Shown: in pieces, positions 53,315 to 61,101 of the stretch | Position numbering within the stretch: the first letter of the stretch is position 1 | Layout of the letters: every line of letters begins with the position of its first letter | Assembly (NCBI GenBank): GCA_964404165.1 | Contig: CAYOIZ010000010.1 | Location: 62,001 to 126,000, forward strand | Source of the DNA: DASYLJ01 sp964404165 | Lineage (GTDB): Bacteria > Desulfobacterota > Binatia > DP-6 | DNA: 64,000 bases | Direction of reading: 5' to 3' | Program-made: the position numbers and the translations under genes | Notes under the pieces: model-generated | What the model was told of the DNA's origin: nothing | Seen by the model: only the letters and a program-made list of their open reading frames with translations | Database searches by the model: none

Positions 53315-53755
53315 TCAGGCCGCGTCCGTCCGTTCGCTCCGACCGAACCCGCGCAGCACCAGGACGGTCCCCGCGAGCAGGGCGAGCGCCGGCACGCCGA
53401 GCGTCACCGTGACGAGGATCTCGCGCCACGGCGCGGCCAGCTCGGCGGCGCCGTGGATGGGCGTCGCGCTGCGCGTGCCGAGGGTCGCCGCGAGCAGCAG
53501 ACCCAGCGCGCTGCCCCAGCTCCCCGCCGCGAGCAGCCAGAAGGCGGCGACCACCTGCAGCGGCGGCAGCCGCACGAGGCGCCACACGGCGCCGAGCGCG
53601 ATCAGGAACGTCCCGTTCAGCAGGGTGCCGACGTGCGCCGACAGGGCCATGCGGGGATTCGCCATCGCGCCGGGCGCGATCCCCACGAGCAATCCCGCCA
53701 GGAACAGCGCCGTCCCGTGCCACACCATCCGTCGCGGGAAATCGGGACGCGCCAT
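53315..53755 (-). CDS. hydroxylaminobenzene mutase/styrene-oxide-isomerase-like membrane protein
   Basis: 146 aa, four membrane helices. LFLAGLLVGIAPGAMANPRMA then SAHVGTLLNGTFLIALGAVW contains the conserved Asn-Pro-Arg and HxGxxNG pattern of the HabA/StyC-like family. Other members rearrange hydroxylaminobenzene or isomerise epoxides within the membrane; assignment here is by pattern only. Its ATG begins immediately after the stop of the molybdopterin oxidoreductase, so the two are co-transcribed. Confidence 0.65.
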   Translation of the reverse strand: MARPDFPRRMVWHGTALFLAGLLVGIAPGAMANPRMALSAHVGTLLNGTFLIALGAVWRLVRLPPLQVVAAFWLLAAGSWGSALGLLLAATLGTRSATPIHGAAELAAPWREILVTVTLGVPALALLAGTVLVLRGFGRSERTDAA

Positions 53756-55939
53756 CTAGGCTGCGTGTGTGCCCTGCACGTCGCGTTTGTGCAACGTCAC
53801 CGGCACACCGTTCAGCACCGACTGCCCGACGACGCCCTCGACGAGCTGATCGTCGCTCCAGTCGTTCGCCGAGACGCCGGCGTGCGCGCCGGCCGTGCGC
53901 TGCCACGCCGCCGACGGCGCGTGCCCCCAGCCGTGCGGCAGGCTGACGACGCCCGGGCTGACCTCGTCCGTGACGCGGATGGCCACCTCGCCGCGATGGA
54001 CGCGGCTCGCGAGCGTCACCGTGTCGCCATCGGCGACGCCGGCACGCGCGGCGTCGGTGGGATGGACGTAGAGCACACAGCGGGCGCGCCCGGACACCAT
54101 CGCCGGCACGTTGTGCATCCACGAGTTGTTGCTGCGGATGTCGCGCCGCCCGATCATGAGCAGCTCGTCGCGTGACGGCAGCGTGTCGAGTGTGGCCGCC
54201 AACCGGCGCGCGTCGTCGAGGATGGGGGCTGCGGCGAGGTGCACCAGGCCGTCGCGCCGCTGGACCCGACGGGCGATGCCGGGCTCGAGCGGACCGAGGT
54301 CGATGCCGTGCGGCGCGGCGCGGAGCTTGTCCATGGTGAGCCCGCGCGACCACGGCAGGAACCGGTCGCCATGCGGCCCGATGCGCACCGCGAGGTTCAG
54401 CAGCGCGTCGGGCGTCCAGCGCCAGCCGAACCGTTCGGCGACGGAGACGGCCCGATCCTGCCACGCCTTGCCGGTGGGCCCGCCGCCGAGCCGCTTCACG
54501 AGGTCGAGCACGATCTCCCAGTCGTGCCGCTCGCCGGGCCCGAGGGGCACCACCTTCGGCGACCAGCGCGCGACGTTGCGCGCCGCGAAGTTCGGCATCA
54601 GCAGATCGGCATGGTCCTCGGTGAGCGACCAGGCCGGAGGCAGGATGACGTCGGCATGCCGCGTCGTCTCGTTCACGTAGAGGTCGATCGACGCGACGAA
54701 GTCGAGCTTCGCGATCGCGGCGTCGAGGCGACGGCCGTTCGGCGTCGACAACACCGGGTTGCCCGCGAACGTCAGCAGCGCGCGCACCTGCCCCGGGCCC
54801 GGCGTCTCCATCTCCTCGGCCAGGATCGACGCCGGCAGATCGCTCGCCGTCTCCGGCAGGCCGCGCACGCGGCTCGTCCAGCGCCCGTGGCCGTCGCCGC
54901 CGACCATGGCCATCAGCTGCACGACGTCGATCGCGGGCGACGGGAACATCGCGCCGCCGACCTCGCCGAGCCGACCGGCCGCCAGGTTGAGGACGTCGGT
55001 GGCCCAGGTGGCGACGGTGCCGAAGGCGTTGTTGCAGATGCCGACGCGCGAGTACGCCGAGCCGCTCTTGGCGTCGGCCAGCTCGAGCGCCAGGCGTTCG
55101 ATGGTGGCGGCGGGGACGCCCGTGTGCGGCTCGACGCGCGCCGGAGTGAAGCGCGCGACGAGGGCCTCGACGGCGTCCCAGCCGGTCGCGACGCGTGCGA
55201 TGCGGGCGCGGTCGACGCGGCCCTCGCGCACCAGCACGTGCACCATCGCGAGCAGCAGCGCCGCGTCCCCACCGGGGCGGATCGGCACGTGCTCGTCGGC
55301 GAGCTTCGCCGACTCCGTCGCGCGCGGGTCGACGACCACGACACGACCGCCGCGCGCCTGGATGGCGCGCAACCGCCCGCGCATGTCGGGCGCGGTGAGG
55401 AAGCTGCCGTTCGACACCACCGGGTTGGCCCCGAGGCAGAGCAGGTAGTCGGCGCGATCGACGTCGGGCACGGGGACCGCCACCGACGAGCCGTAGAGAT
55501 GCCACGACGTCGCGAAGCGCGGGCTGGTGTCCTGCGAGCCCGCGCTGGTGCTGTTCTTCGTGCCGAGCACGGCCAGCAGCGCGGAGCGCAGCAGCAGGAC
55601 GCCGGGATTGTGCACGACGGGATTGCCGACGTAGACGGCGACGGCGTCCTTGCCGTGCGCGTGCTGCACCGCGCGGAGCCGCGTCGCCACCAGGTCGAGC
55701 GCCTCGTCCCAGCCGATCGGCGCGAAGCTGCCGTCGGGCTGCCGCCGCACCGGCTGGCGCAGGCGGTCGGGGTCGTCGTGGACCGCGGCGATGGCGACGC
55801 CCTTCGGGCACACGTAGCCGTGCGACAGGACGTCGTCGGGGTCGGGACGGACGGCCGTGATGCGGTCGCCGTCGACGTCGAAGGCGAGACCACAGCTGGC
55901 CTCGCAGAGCGTGCAGGTGCGGAAGACCGTGTGCGCCAT
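53756..55939 (-). CDS. molybdopterin-dependent oxidoreductase with N-terminal [4Fe-4S]
   Basis: 727 aa, DMSO-reductase superfamily. N-terminal cluster ligands are Cys9, Cys12, Cys16 and Cys44 (CTLCEASCGL and YVCPKG). FAPIGWDEALDLVATRL is the usual domain start; LLTFAGNPVLSTPNGRR and DLYVNETTRHADVILPPAW are conserved blocks. The final 130 residues form the pterin-binding barrel (VHPTDAARAGVADGDTVTL). No twin-arginine signal, so cytoplasmic. It resembles formate-dehydrogenase-like/assimilatory-type proteins; substrate unknown. ATG 55939 starts the conserved segment. Confidence 0.9.
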   Translation of the reverse strand: MAHTVFRTCTLCEASCGLAFDVDGDRITAVRPDPDDVLSHGYVCPKGVAIAAVHDDPDRLRQPVRRQPDGSFAPIGWDEALDLVATRLRAVQHAHGKDAVAVYVGNPVVHNPGVLLLRSALLAVLGTKNSTSAGSQDTSPRFATSWHLYGSSVAVPVPDVDRADYLLCLGANPVVSNGSFLTAPDMRGRLRAIQARGGRVVVVDPRATESAKLADEHVPIRPGGDAALLLAMVHVLVREGRVDRARIARVATGWDAVEALVARFTPARVEPHTGVPAATIERLALELADAKSGSAYSRVGICNNAFGTVATWATDVLNLAAGRLGEVGGAMFPSPAIDVVQLMAMVGGDGHGRWTSRVRGLPETASDLPASILAEEMETPGPGQVRALLTFAGNPVLSTPNGRRLDAAIAKLDFVASIDLYVNETTRHADVILPPAWSLTEDHADLLMPNFAARNVARWSPKVVPLGPGERHDWEIVLDLVKRLGGGPTGKAWQDRAVSVAERFGWRWTPDALLNLAVRIGPHGDRFLPWSRGLTMDKLRAAPHGIDLGPLEPGIARRVQRRDGLVHLAAAPILDDARRLAATLDTLPSRDELLMIGRRDIRSNNSWMHNVPAMVSGRARCVLYVHPTDAARAGVADGDTVTLASRVHRGEVAIRVTDEVSPGVVSLPHGWGHAPSAAWQRTAGAHAGVSANDWSDDQLVEGVVGQSVLNGVPVTLHKRDVQGTHAA

Positions 55940-56012
55940 GGTCCTGTCCCTACGCTCCGAAGGGGCTGGAACCAAGGACCATTACGGCGTGACGGCCCGG
56001 ACCACTCCGGGC

Positions 56013-57857
56013 TCAGGTCCCCGGCACCAGCCGCGCCCGGACCGCCGTCGCGGTGCCGTCGGCGCGCGCGTAGACCAGGAGCACCCGGCCGTCGGCGGTC
56101 GATGCCGCGGCGAGCGTGGCGTCGGAGATACCGGCCGCGAACAGCCGGGGCGTGGCATCGACGACGGTGCCGTCCTGACGGACCGCGACGCCGCGCAGGT
56201 CGCGCGCCGTCCCGTTCGCCTCCACCCACGCGACCAGCCAGACGGTGCCGTCGAACGCGATGACGGGGCCGCGCACCACGCCGTTCGTGGTGGCCAGCAG
56301 CAGACCGCCGTCTGGGTCGATGCCTCCGCCGAGCGGCGCCACGCGCACGCCGCGGATCTCGGTCGCGGCGACGGCCGCATCGTCGGCACCCTGCGCCCAG
56401 GCGACGAGGAGGTGCGACGTGGCCGCCGCGACGCCGGGGCGATCGACCTGGAGCGGCGTGCGACTGCTCAGGATCGGCGGGGCCACGATCCGATCCGGCC
56501 AGCCATAGGAGACGAAGGGCACTTCCGTATAGGGCGGCGACGATTCGTACACCGCGATCGCGTGCCATACGGAGAGCGTGTCGTTCCCGAGCGAGGCGAC
56601 GCTCGCCGCCGACTGCGAGGCCGCTCCCGGCGGTGGCGCATACGGGAATCCCGGGTGGATCGGTGTCCGCGTCGGCGCGCCGCCGCCGGCAAACGAGAGC
56701 CGCGTTCCCTCGGGGCTCTGCCCCGTACAGGCGCTCGTGAGTGTCCAGAACGCGACGTAGGCGTCCGGCCCCGCGCCGGTGATCGCCGTCGGACCCGAGT
56801 CGGCCGATGAACACGAGCCGACGACGTACCCGAACGCCAGCTCGTCGGCCGTCCGCAGGACTCCGCTCGCGTCGATCCGCCGTCCCGCGATCGCCGCATA
56901 CGGTATGCTACCCGACACCGAGCCCGCGCCATGCGCCCAGGCGACGTATTGCCCCGCGCCGTCGGAGCCCGCGCTCAATGCGCCGAGGTACTGGCTACCG
57001 CACCGCGTACCGTCGCTCAGGATTCGCACGCCCGCGTCGAGAGGCAGCGCATCCGCGTCGAAGCGCCGTGCGATCGCCTCGTTGGCGGTCCGTCGGAACG
57101 GCCCGTTCCAGGCGACCAGATATCCGCTCGCGTCGGCGCTGACGGCGACCGACGGAACGGCGAAGTCGCCGGCGAGGTCGACGCAGGCGATCGCGATCTC
57201 CCCCGCGACCGGGGCCGCGCACGAGGTGCTCCGGCACTCGGCGTCGCAATCGCCCGCTCCCGGCGGCTCGCAGGCCTCGCCGGCGTCGACGACGCCGTTG
57301 CCACAGGCGGAGGTCGGGATGGGACACGACGAGGGCTGGCAGTTGGTGTCGCAGTCGACGCCGTTCGGCGGATCGCATCCTTCGCCCGGCTCGAGGACGT
57401 CGTTGCCACAGACCGGATCGAGACAGCCGTCGAGGTCGCATCCCGTGGGGACGCTCTGGAACGCGCTGACGCAGGCGCTCAGGCGGGAGGTGGCCGTACA
57501 CCGTGCCGGATCGGGAACGACACGATGCCGCGCGCCGCCGGTGACCCCGACGCGGCAGCACACCGCCGCGCCCGGGCGGCCGCACACCGACAGCTTGGCG
57601 TGACGGAGCACCTCCTGCCGGCACGACTTCGACAGCTGGCCCGCGACGACGCGGGCCTTCACGACCTGGGTGGCGCACGCGACGTACACGCCCCGCGACG
57701 TGGCGCTGGCGCAGGGACACCCGGCGTCGATCGCCGTCCTCGCCGCGGAGGCGGCCGCAGGATCGGTGCATGCGGCGAACGCGCGCTGCGATACGGCGAT
57801 CCAACCGATGGTCGCGGCGACGATGGCCACGATGCGACGACCGCGAGCGGTTGCCAT
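56013..57857 (-). CDS. large secreted Cys-rich repeat protein
   Basis: 614 aa. Signal peptide at residues 1-28. The N-terminal 110 residues have about 11 Cys in a pattern such as DAGCPCASATSRGVYVACA and VCGRPGAAVCCRVG. Next come two myxococcal-type Cys repeats: CGNDVLEPGEGCDPP and CGNGVVDAGEACEPP (DUF4215-like). The remaining 380 residues contain repeating VAWxxG segments (GYLVAWNGPF, QYVAWAHGAG, WLVAWVEANG) resembling beta-propeller blades. GTG two codons before the ATG is an alternative start. Likely extracellular; function unknown. Confidence 0.8.
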   Translation of the reverse strand: MATARGRRIVAIVAATIGWIAVSQRAFAACTDPAAASAARTAIDAGCPCASATSRGVYVACATQVVKARVVAGQLSKSCRQEVLRHAKLSVCGRPGAAVCCRVGVTGGARHRVVPDPARCTATSRLSACVSAFQSVPTGCDLDGCLDPVCGNDVLEPGEGCDPPNGVDCDTNCQPSSCPIPTSACGNGVVDAGEACEPPGAGDCDAECRSTSCAAPVAGEIAIACVDLAGDFAVPSVAVSADASGYLVAWNGPFRRTANEAIARRFDADALPLDAGVRILSDGTRCGSQYLGALSAGSDGAGQYVAWAHGAGSVSGSIPYAAIAGRRIDASGVLRTADELAFGYVVGSCSSADSGPTAITGAGPDAYVAFWTLTSACTGQSPEGTRLSFAGGGAPTRTPIHPGFPYAPPPGAASQSAASVASLGNDTLSVWHAIAVYESSPPYTEVPFVSYGWPDRIVAPPILSSRTPLQVDRPGVAAATSHLLVAWAQGADDAAVAATEIRGVRVAPLGGGIDPDGGLLLATTNGVVRGPVIAFDGTVWLVAWVEANGTARDLRGVAVRQDGTVVDATPRLFAAGISDATLAAASTADGRVLLVYARADGTATAVRARLVPGT

Positions 57858-57991
57858 GGGCACTGTCCCCCCGTTGGAGCCGTACCGCGCCGCTTCCCGG
57901 TGCGTCAATCGTTTCCACCTCGCGACGAGACGACCCCACGGTCCAAACGATCGAAATTGCACTCCCGTCGGGGCGCGGATATGAGCCGAGG

Positions 57992-58927
57992 GTGGCCGCC
58001 CGGCTCCCGCTCACCTCGCAGCGTCTCGTCGTCGTGACCGGTAAGGGCGGCGTCGGCAAGAGCGCCGTCACGGCCGCCCTGGCCCGGGCTGCGGCCAGCG
58101 CCGGTCGTCGGGTGCTGGCGGTCGAGGTCGGGCGCGGACGCCTCGGACCACTGCTCGGCGCCGATCGCCTCGGCACCGATCCGACGACCGTGGGCGGCGG
58201 CGTGTCGGCCGTCGTCATCGAGCCGGAGGAGGCGCTCGGCGACTTCGTGCTGGGTGTCCTCCGGCTGCGCGTCTTCGCGCGCCGGCTCCTCGAGAGCACG
58301 TCGTTCCAGGTGCTGGCGGCGGCGGCGCCCGGCCTCCCCGAGTTCCTGGTCCTGCACAAGCTGTCGGGCTGGCTCGACGCCCGGCGGCTCGGACGGCGCG
58401 TGCACGACCTCATCGTCGTCGATGCGCCCGCGTCGGGCCATTCGCTGCCCCTGCTCTCGGCCCCGAAGACGCTCGGTACGCTCGCACGCATCGGTCCCAT
58501 CGCCGACACGTTGCGCGGCATCGAGGAGCGGCTCGTCGATCCCGCCGCCACGCTCGTGTGCCTCGTCACCACGCCCGAGGAGCTCGCGGTCCGCGAAACC
58601 ATCGAGCTCCACCGCGAGCTCACCAAGCGGCTCGGGCTGCCGGTGGCGCCGCCCATCGTCAACGCGATGCCACCGCGCCGCTTCGCCACCGGCGACGAGG
58701 CGGCGCTCGACCGCCTCGAGGCCAGCTTCCCGACGCATCCGCACGTGCATGCGGCGCGCTTCCTGATCGATCGCCGCCGTCAGGCGGCGGCGCAGGTGAC
58801 GGCGCTCCGCAAGGCGTTGGCGATGGCCCCGGTGCGCCTGCCGTTCCTCTTCGCCGGACCCGAAAGCGCGGGCGGCGTCGAGACCCTCGCTGCGCAGCTC
58901 GCCGACGCCGCGGGGATCGCGGCGTGA
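57992..58927 (+). CDS. ArsA/Get3-type ATPase, subunit with KGGVGKS loop
   Basis: 311 aa from GTG. The deviant Walker A VVTGKGGVGKSAVTAALA includes the signature Lys that works across the dimer. Switch II-like DAPASGHSLPLLSAPKTL follows near residue 145. No Cys triplet for arsenite, so an anion-pump role is not supported. Its stop overlaps the start of the second ATPase as GTGA. The pair probably forms a heterodimer. No clear Shine-Dalgarno; the start is the only GTG fitting the fold. Confidence 0.85.
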   Translation: MAARLPLTSQRLVVVTGKGGVGKSAVTAALARAAASAGRRVLAVEVGRGRLGPLLGADRLGTDPTTVGGGVSAVVIEPEEALGDFVLGVLRLRVFARRLLESTSFQVLAAAAPGLPEFLVLHKLSGWLDARRLGRRVHDLIVVDAPASGHSLPLLSAPKTLGTLARIGPIADTLRGIEERLVDPAATLVCLVTTPEELAVRETIELHRELTKRLGLPVAPPIVNAMPPRRFATGDEAALDRLEASFPTHPHVHAARFLIDRRRQAAAQVTALRKALAMAPVRLPFLFAGPESAGGVETLAAQLADAAGIAA

Positions 58928-60054
58928 CGCTCGCCGAGACCATCGACAGCCGCCGCGTGATCCTCTGCGTCGGCAGCGGCGGCGTCGGCAAGACCACCAC
59001 GTCCGCCGCCATCGCGACCTGTGCGGCGCGCCGCGGGCGGCGCACCGCCGTGCTCACCGTCGACCCCGCACAGCGGCTGAAGGACGCGCTCGGCCTCGGC
59101 ACGCTCGACGGCAAGCCGCGCCGCGTACCGCTCGACGGCAGCAGCGGCCATCTCGACGCCATGCTGCTCGACGTGAAGCGCACGTTCGACGAGCTGGTGA
59201 TCGGGCTCGCCACCGCGCCCGAGCAGGCGCAGCGCATCCTCGACAACCGCCTCTACCAGAACCTCTCGGGGACGCTCGCGGGTACCGCCGAGTACATGGC
59301 CGTCGAGACCGTCTACCGGCTCGCCGAGGAGGGCGACTACGATCTCCTCGTCGTCGACACCCCGCCGTCGCGCCACGCCGTCGACTTCCTCGATGCGCCC
59401 CGTCGCCTGCTGGCGCTCCTCGACTCGCGCGCGTTTGCGATCATGAAGGACCCCACCAGCATCCTGCCCGCCGCCGGCTCGCGCCTCGCGCACCTCGTGC
59501 TGTCGGGCGTGCTGCGCGGGCTCGAGCGCTTCACCGGCATCGGTCTGGTGCGCGAGATCGGCGAGTTCATCGGCCTGATCGAAGGCCTGACGGCGGCGTT
59601 GCACGAGCGCGTCGCCGGCACGGCGGCGCTGCTCCGCAGCGAGGCCACCGCGCTGGTCCTGGTGTCCGCTCCCGAGCCGCGGCTCACCAGCGAGACCGCC
59701 GAGCTGGCGAGCGCGCTCGGCCGTGTCGGCCTCACCGTCGACGGCGTCATCGTCAACCGCGCCCTGCCCCGCGCGACGTTCGGCAGCGCGGCGGCCGACC
59801 CGCCGCCACTCCCGGGCCTCCCGGCTGCGCTCGCCGCCCGTCTCGAACGCAGCTTCGAGGACCTGCACACGCTGGCACTCCGCCAGGAGGCCACGTTGGC
59901 CCCGCTGCTCCGCGCCGCCAACGCGCCGCTCCTCGCCGAGGTGCCGCTGCTCGCGGAGCCTCCCTGCTCACTCGACGACCTGGACGCGATCGCGCGCCAT
60001 CTCTGCCCCCCCGCCGACGCGGCGACCGCGTCGGCGCAGGGACAGGGCCGGTGA
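58924..60054 (+). CDS. ArsA/Get3-type ATPase, subunit lacking signature Lys
   Basis: 376 aa from GTG. P-loop ILCVGSGGVGKTTTSAAIA has Ser in place of the signature Lys found in the partner. VLTVDPAQRLKDALGLG is a typical switch segment, and LLVVDTPPSRHAVDFLDAP the second. A long helical central region (VREIGEFIGLIEGLTAAL) may bind a client. No arsenite-binding Cys set. Coupled to the gene before it. Tail-anchored protein handling is known for Get3, but no such client is evident here. Confidence 0.87.
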   Translation: MTLAETIDSRRVILCVGSGGVGKTTTSAAIATCAARRGRRTAVLTVDPAQRLKDALGLGTLDGKPRRVPLDGSSGHLDAMLLDVKRTFDELVIGLATAPEQAQRILDNRLYQNLSGTLAGTAEYMAVETVYRLAEEGDYDLLVVDTPPSRHAVDFLDAPRRLLALLDSRAFAIMKDPTSILPAAGSRLAHLVLSGVLRGLERFTGIGLVREIGEFIGLIEGLTAALHERVAGTAALLRSEATALVLVSAPEPRLTSETAELASALGRVGLTVDGVIVNRALPRATFGSAAADPPPLPGLPAALAARLERSFEDLHTLALRQEATLAPLLRAANAPLLAEVPLLAEPPCSLDDLDAIARHLCPPADAATASAQGQGR

Positions 60055-60058
60055 GCGG

Positions 60059-60376
60059 CTACTCCGGCGGCAGGTCGTCGTCGGACGGGGCCGCGGCCTT
60101 CTCCGCCCGTCGACGCCGGCGCTCGGCGGCCATCAGCCGATCGACCTTGATGTTGAGATTCACCAGGGTGCCCTGGATGACCTCGAGCTTGGTGAGCAGC
60201 TTGGCGAAGTCGGCGCGTGACGGCACGTTCAGGAGCCCGAGCACGGTGGTCAGGTTGCGGTCGATGGCGCCCTTGGTTTCGAACCCCTTCTGGACGGCGG
60301 CGGTGAACGCCTGCGCGAACAGCGGATTCGAGAGCAGATCCTCGGCCAGCTTCGACAGCTTGTCCTTGCTCAGGAT
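60059..60376 (-). CDS. phasin-like coiled-coil protein without canonical start
   Basis: About 105 aa if translation begins at ATC 60376 or CTG 60373; the first ordinary start, GTG 60244, would give only 61 aa. GGAGGTG lies 5-6 bp before the ATC, so initiation there is likely, by a rare codon or because the base call (ATC for ATG) is wrong. The protein reads KLAEDLLSNPLFAQAFTAAV, then LTTVLGLLNVPSRADFAKLL, a leucine-heptad region and a basic/acidic tail. This resembles phasin/PhaE-type coiled coils. It is convergent with the ArsA pair, 4 bp from its stop. Confidence 0.6.
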   Translation of the reverse strand: MLSKDKLSKLAEDLLSNPLFAQAFTAAVQKGFETKGAIDRNLTTVLGLLNVPSRADFAKLLTKLEVIQGTLVNLNIKVDRLMAAERRRRRAEKAAAPSDDDLPPE

Positions 60377-60442
60377 GACGACACCTCCACGGCGCGCGCG
60401 CCGCGGCCCTTATAGAGGGGCCCGTCGTCGAGGGGAAGGCAG

Positions 60443-60703
60443 ATGACGCTCGAGACCGTCCTCGGCTACTGGACGGCGCTGGCGTTCGTGGCGCCCCCGA
60501 TGCCGTTGTCCACGCTGCTCGGCACCGCCCTCGGGCTCCACATCTGCGACGCGATCATGTGCCGACTGGTGGCCCACAACAACGGCTACCCGAAGAACCT
60601 GTGGACCGTCCTCGGGTTCATCGGCGGGATCTGGGCCGTGGCCGTGGTGATTCTGCTGCCGCGGCGCGACGGCCCCGTGCCGACGTCGCGCTCGATGCGC
60701 TGA
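60443..60703 (+). CDS. small two-helix membrane protein
   Basis: 86 aa. Two hydrophobic segments: YWTALAFVAPPMPLSTLLGT and LWTVLGFIGGIWAVAVVILL. Between them a short polar loop RLVAHNNGYPKN. AAGG precedes the ATG by a few bases. Its last 86 bases overlap acpS on the opposite strand. Family not recognised. Confidence 0.55.
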   Translation: MTLETVLGYWTALAFVAPPMPLSTLLGTALGLHICDAIMCRLVAHNNGYPKNLWTVLGFIGGIWAVAVVILLPRRDGPVPTSRSMR

Positions 60704-61094
60704 CGCGTCCGCCGCGCTCGGCGAGCACCCAGGCGATGGCGCTGTGGTCGCTGTGGCTCAGCGTCACCAGCCACCGCGCCATGCGCTGGCGGCGCGCCAG
60801 CGCGGCGGCCTCGCCGTGGAGTCGCAGCGACGGCGGCCCGGTCTCCTCGCGCACCACCTCGATGTCGCGCCAGCCGACGCCCTGCCCCCAGCCGCTGCCG
60901 AGCACCTTCATCGCCGCCTCCTTGGCGGCGAAGCGGGCGGCGTAGCTCTCGAAACGCCCACGCTTGCGCGCCTCGCAGTACGCCTGCTCGGCGGGCGTGA
61001 AGACCCGGTCGCGAAAGCGCGCGCCGGTCGTCGCCTCGAGGGCGCTGCGCATGCGCGCCACCTCGCAGATGTCGATGCCGATCCCGGCGATCAC
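60618..61094 (-). CDS. acpS: holo-[acyl-carrier-protein] synthase
   Basis: 158 aa from GTG. AcpS attaches 4'-phosphopantetheine to ACP. VIAGIGIDICEVARM has the Asp for magnesium, and RFAAKEAAMKVLGSGWGQGVGW the Glu and Lys. HSDHSAIAWVLAE ends the domain at about residue 127. The remaining 30 residues are Ala/Arg/Ser-rich and overlap the small membrane gene on the other strand; they may be a recent extension. It lies 7 bp after the radical SAM gene. Confidence 0.92.
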   Translation of the reverse strand: MIAGIGIDICEVARMRSALEATTGARFRDRVFTPAEQAYCEARKRGRFESYAARFAAKEAAMKVLGSGWGQGVGWRDIEVVREETGPPSLRLHGEAAALARRQRMARWLVTLSHSDHSAIAWVLAERGGRVSASSATSARGRRAAAAESPRPRPRSRR

Positions 61095-61101
61095 GGCCGC
61101 C

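Noticed and set aside
57992..60054. Arsenic efflux pump ATPase
   Set aside because: No arsenite-binding Cys set, no arsB or arsenite permease nearby, and the lone ArsR gene lies 14 kb away beside an SRPBCC gene.
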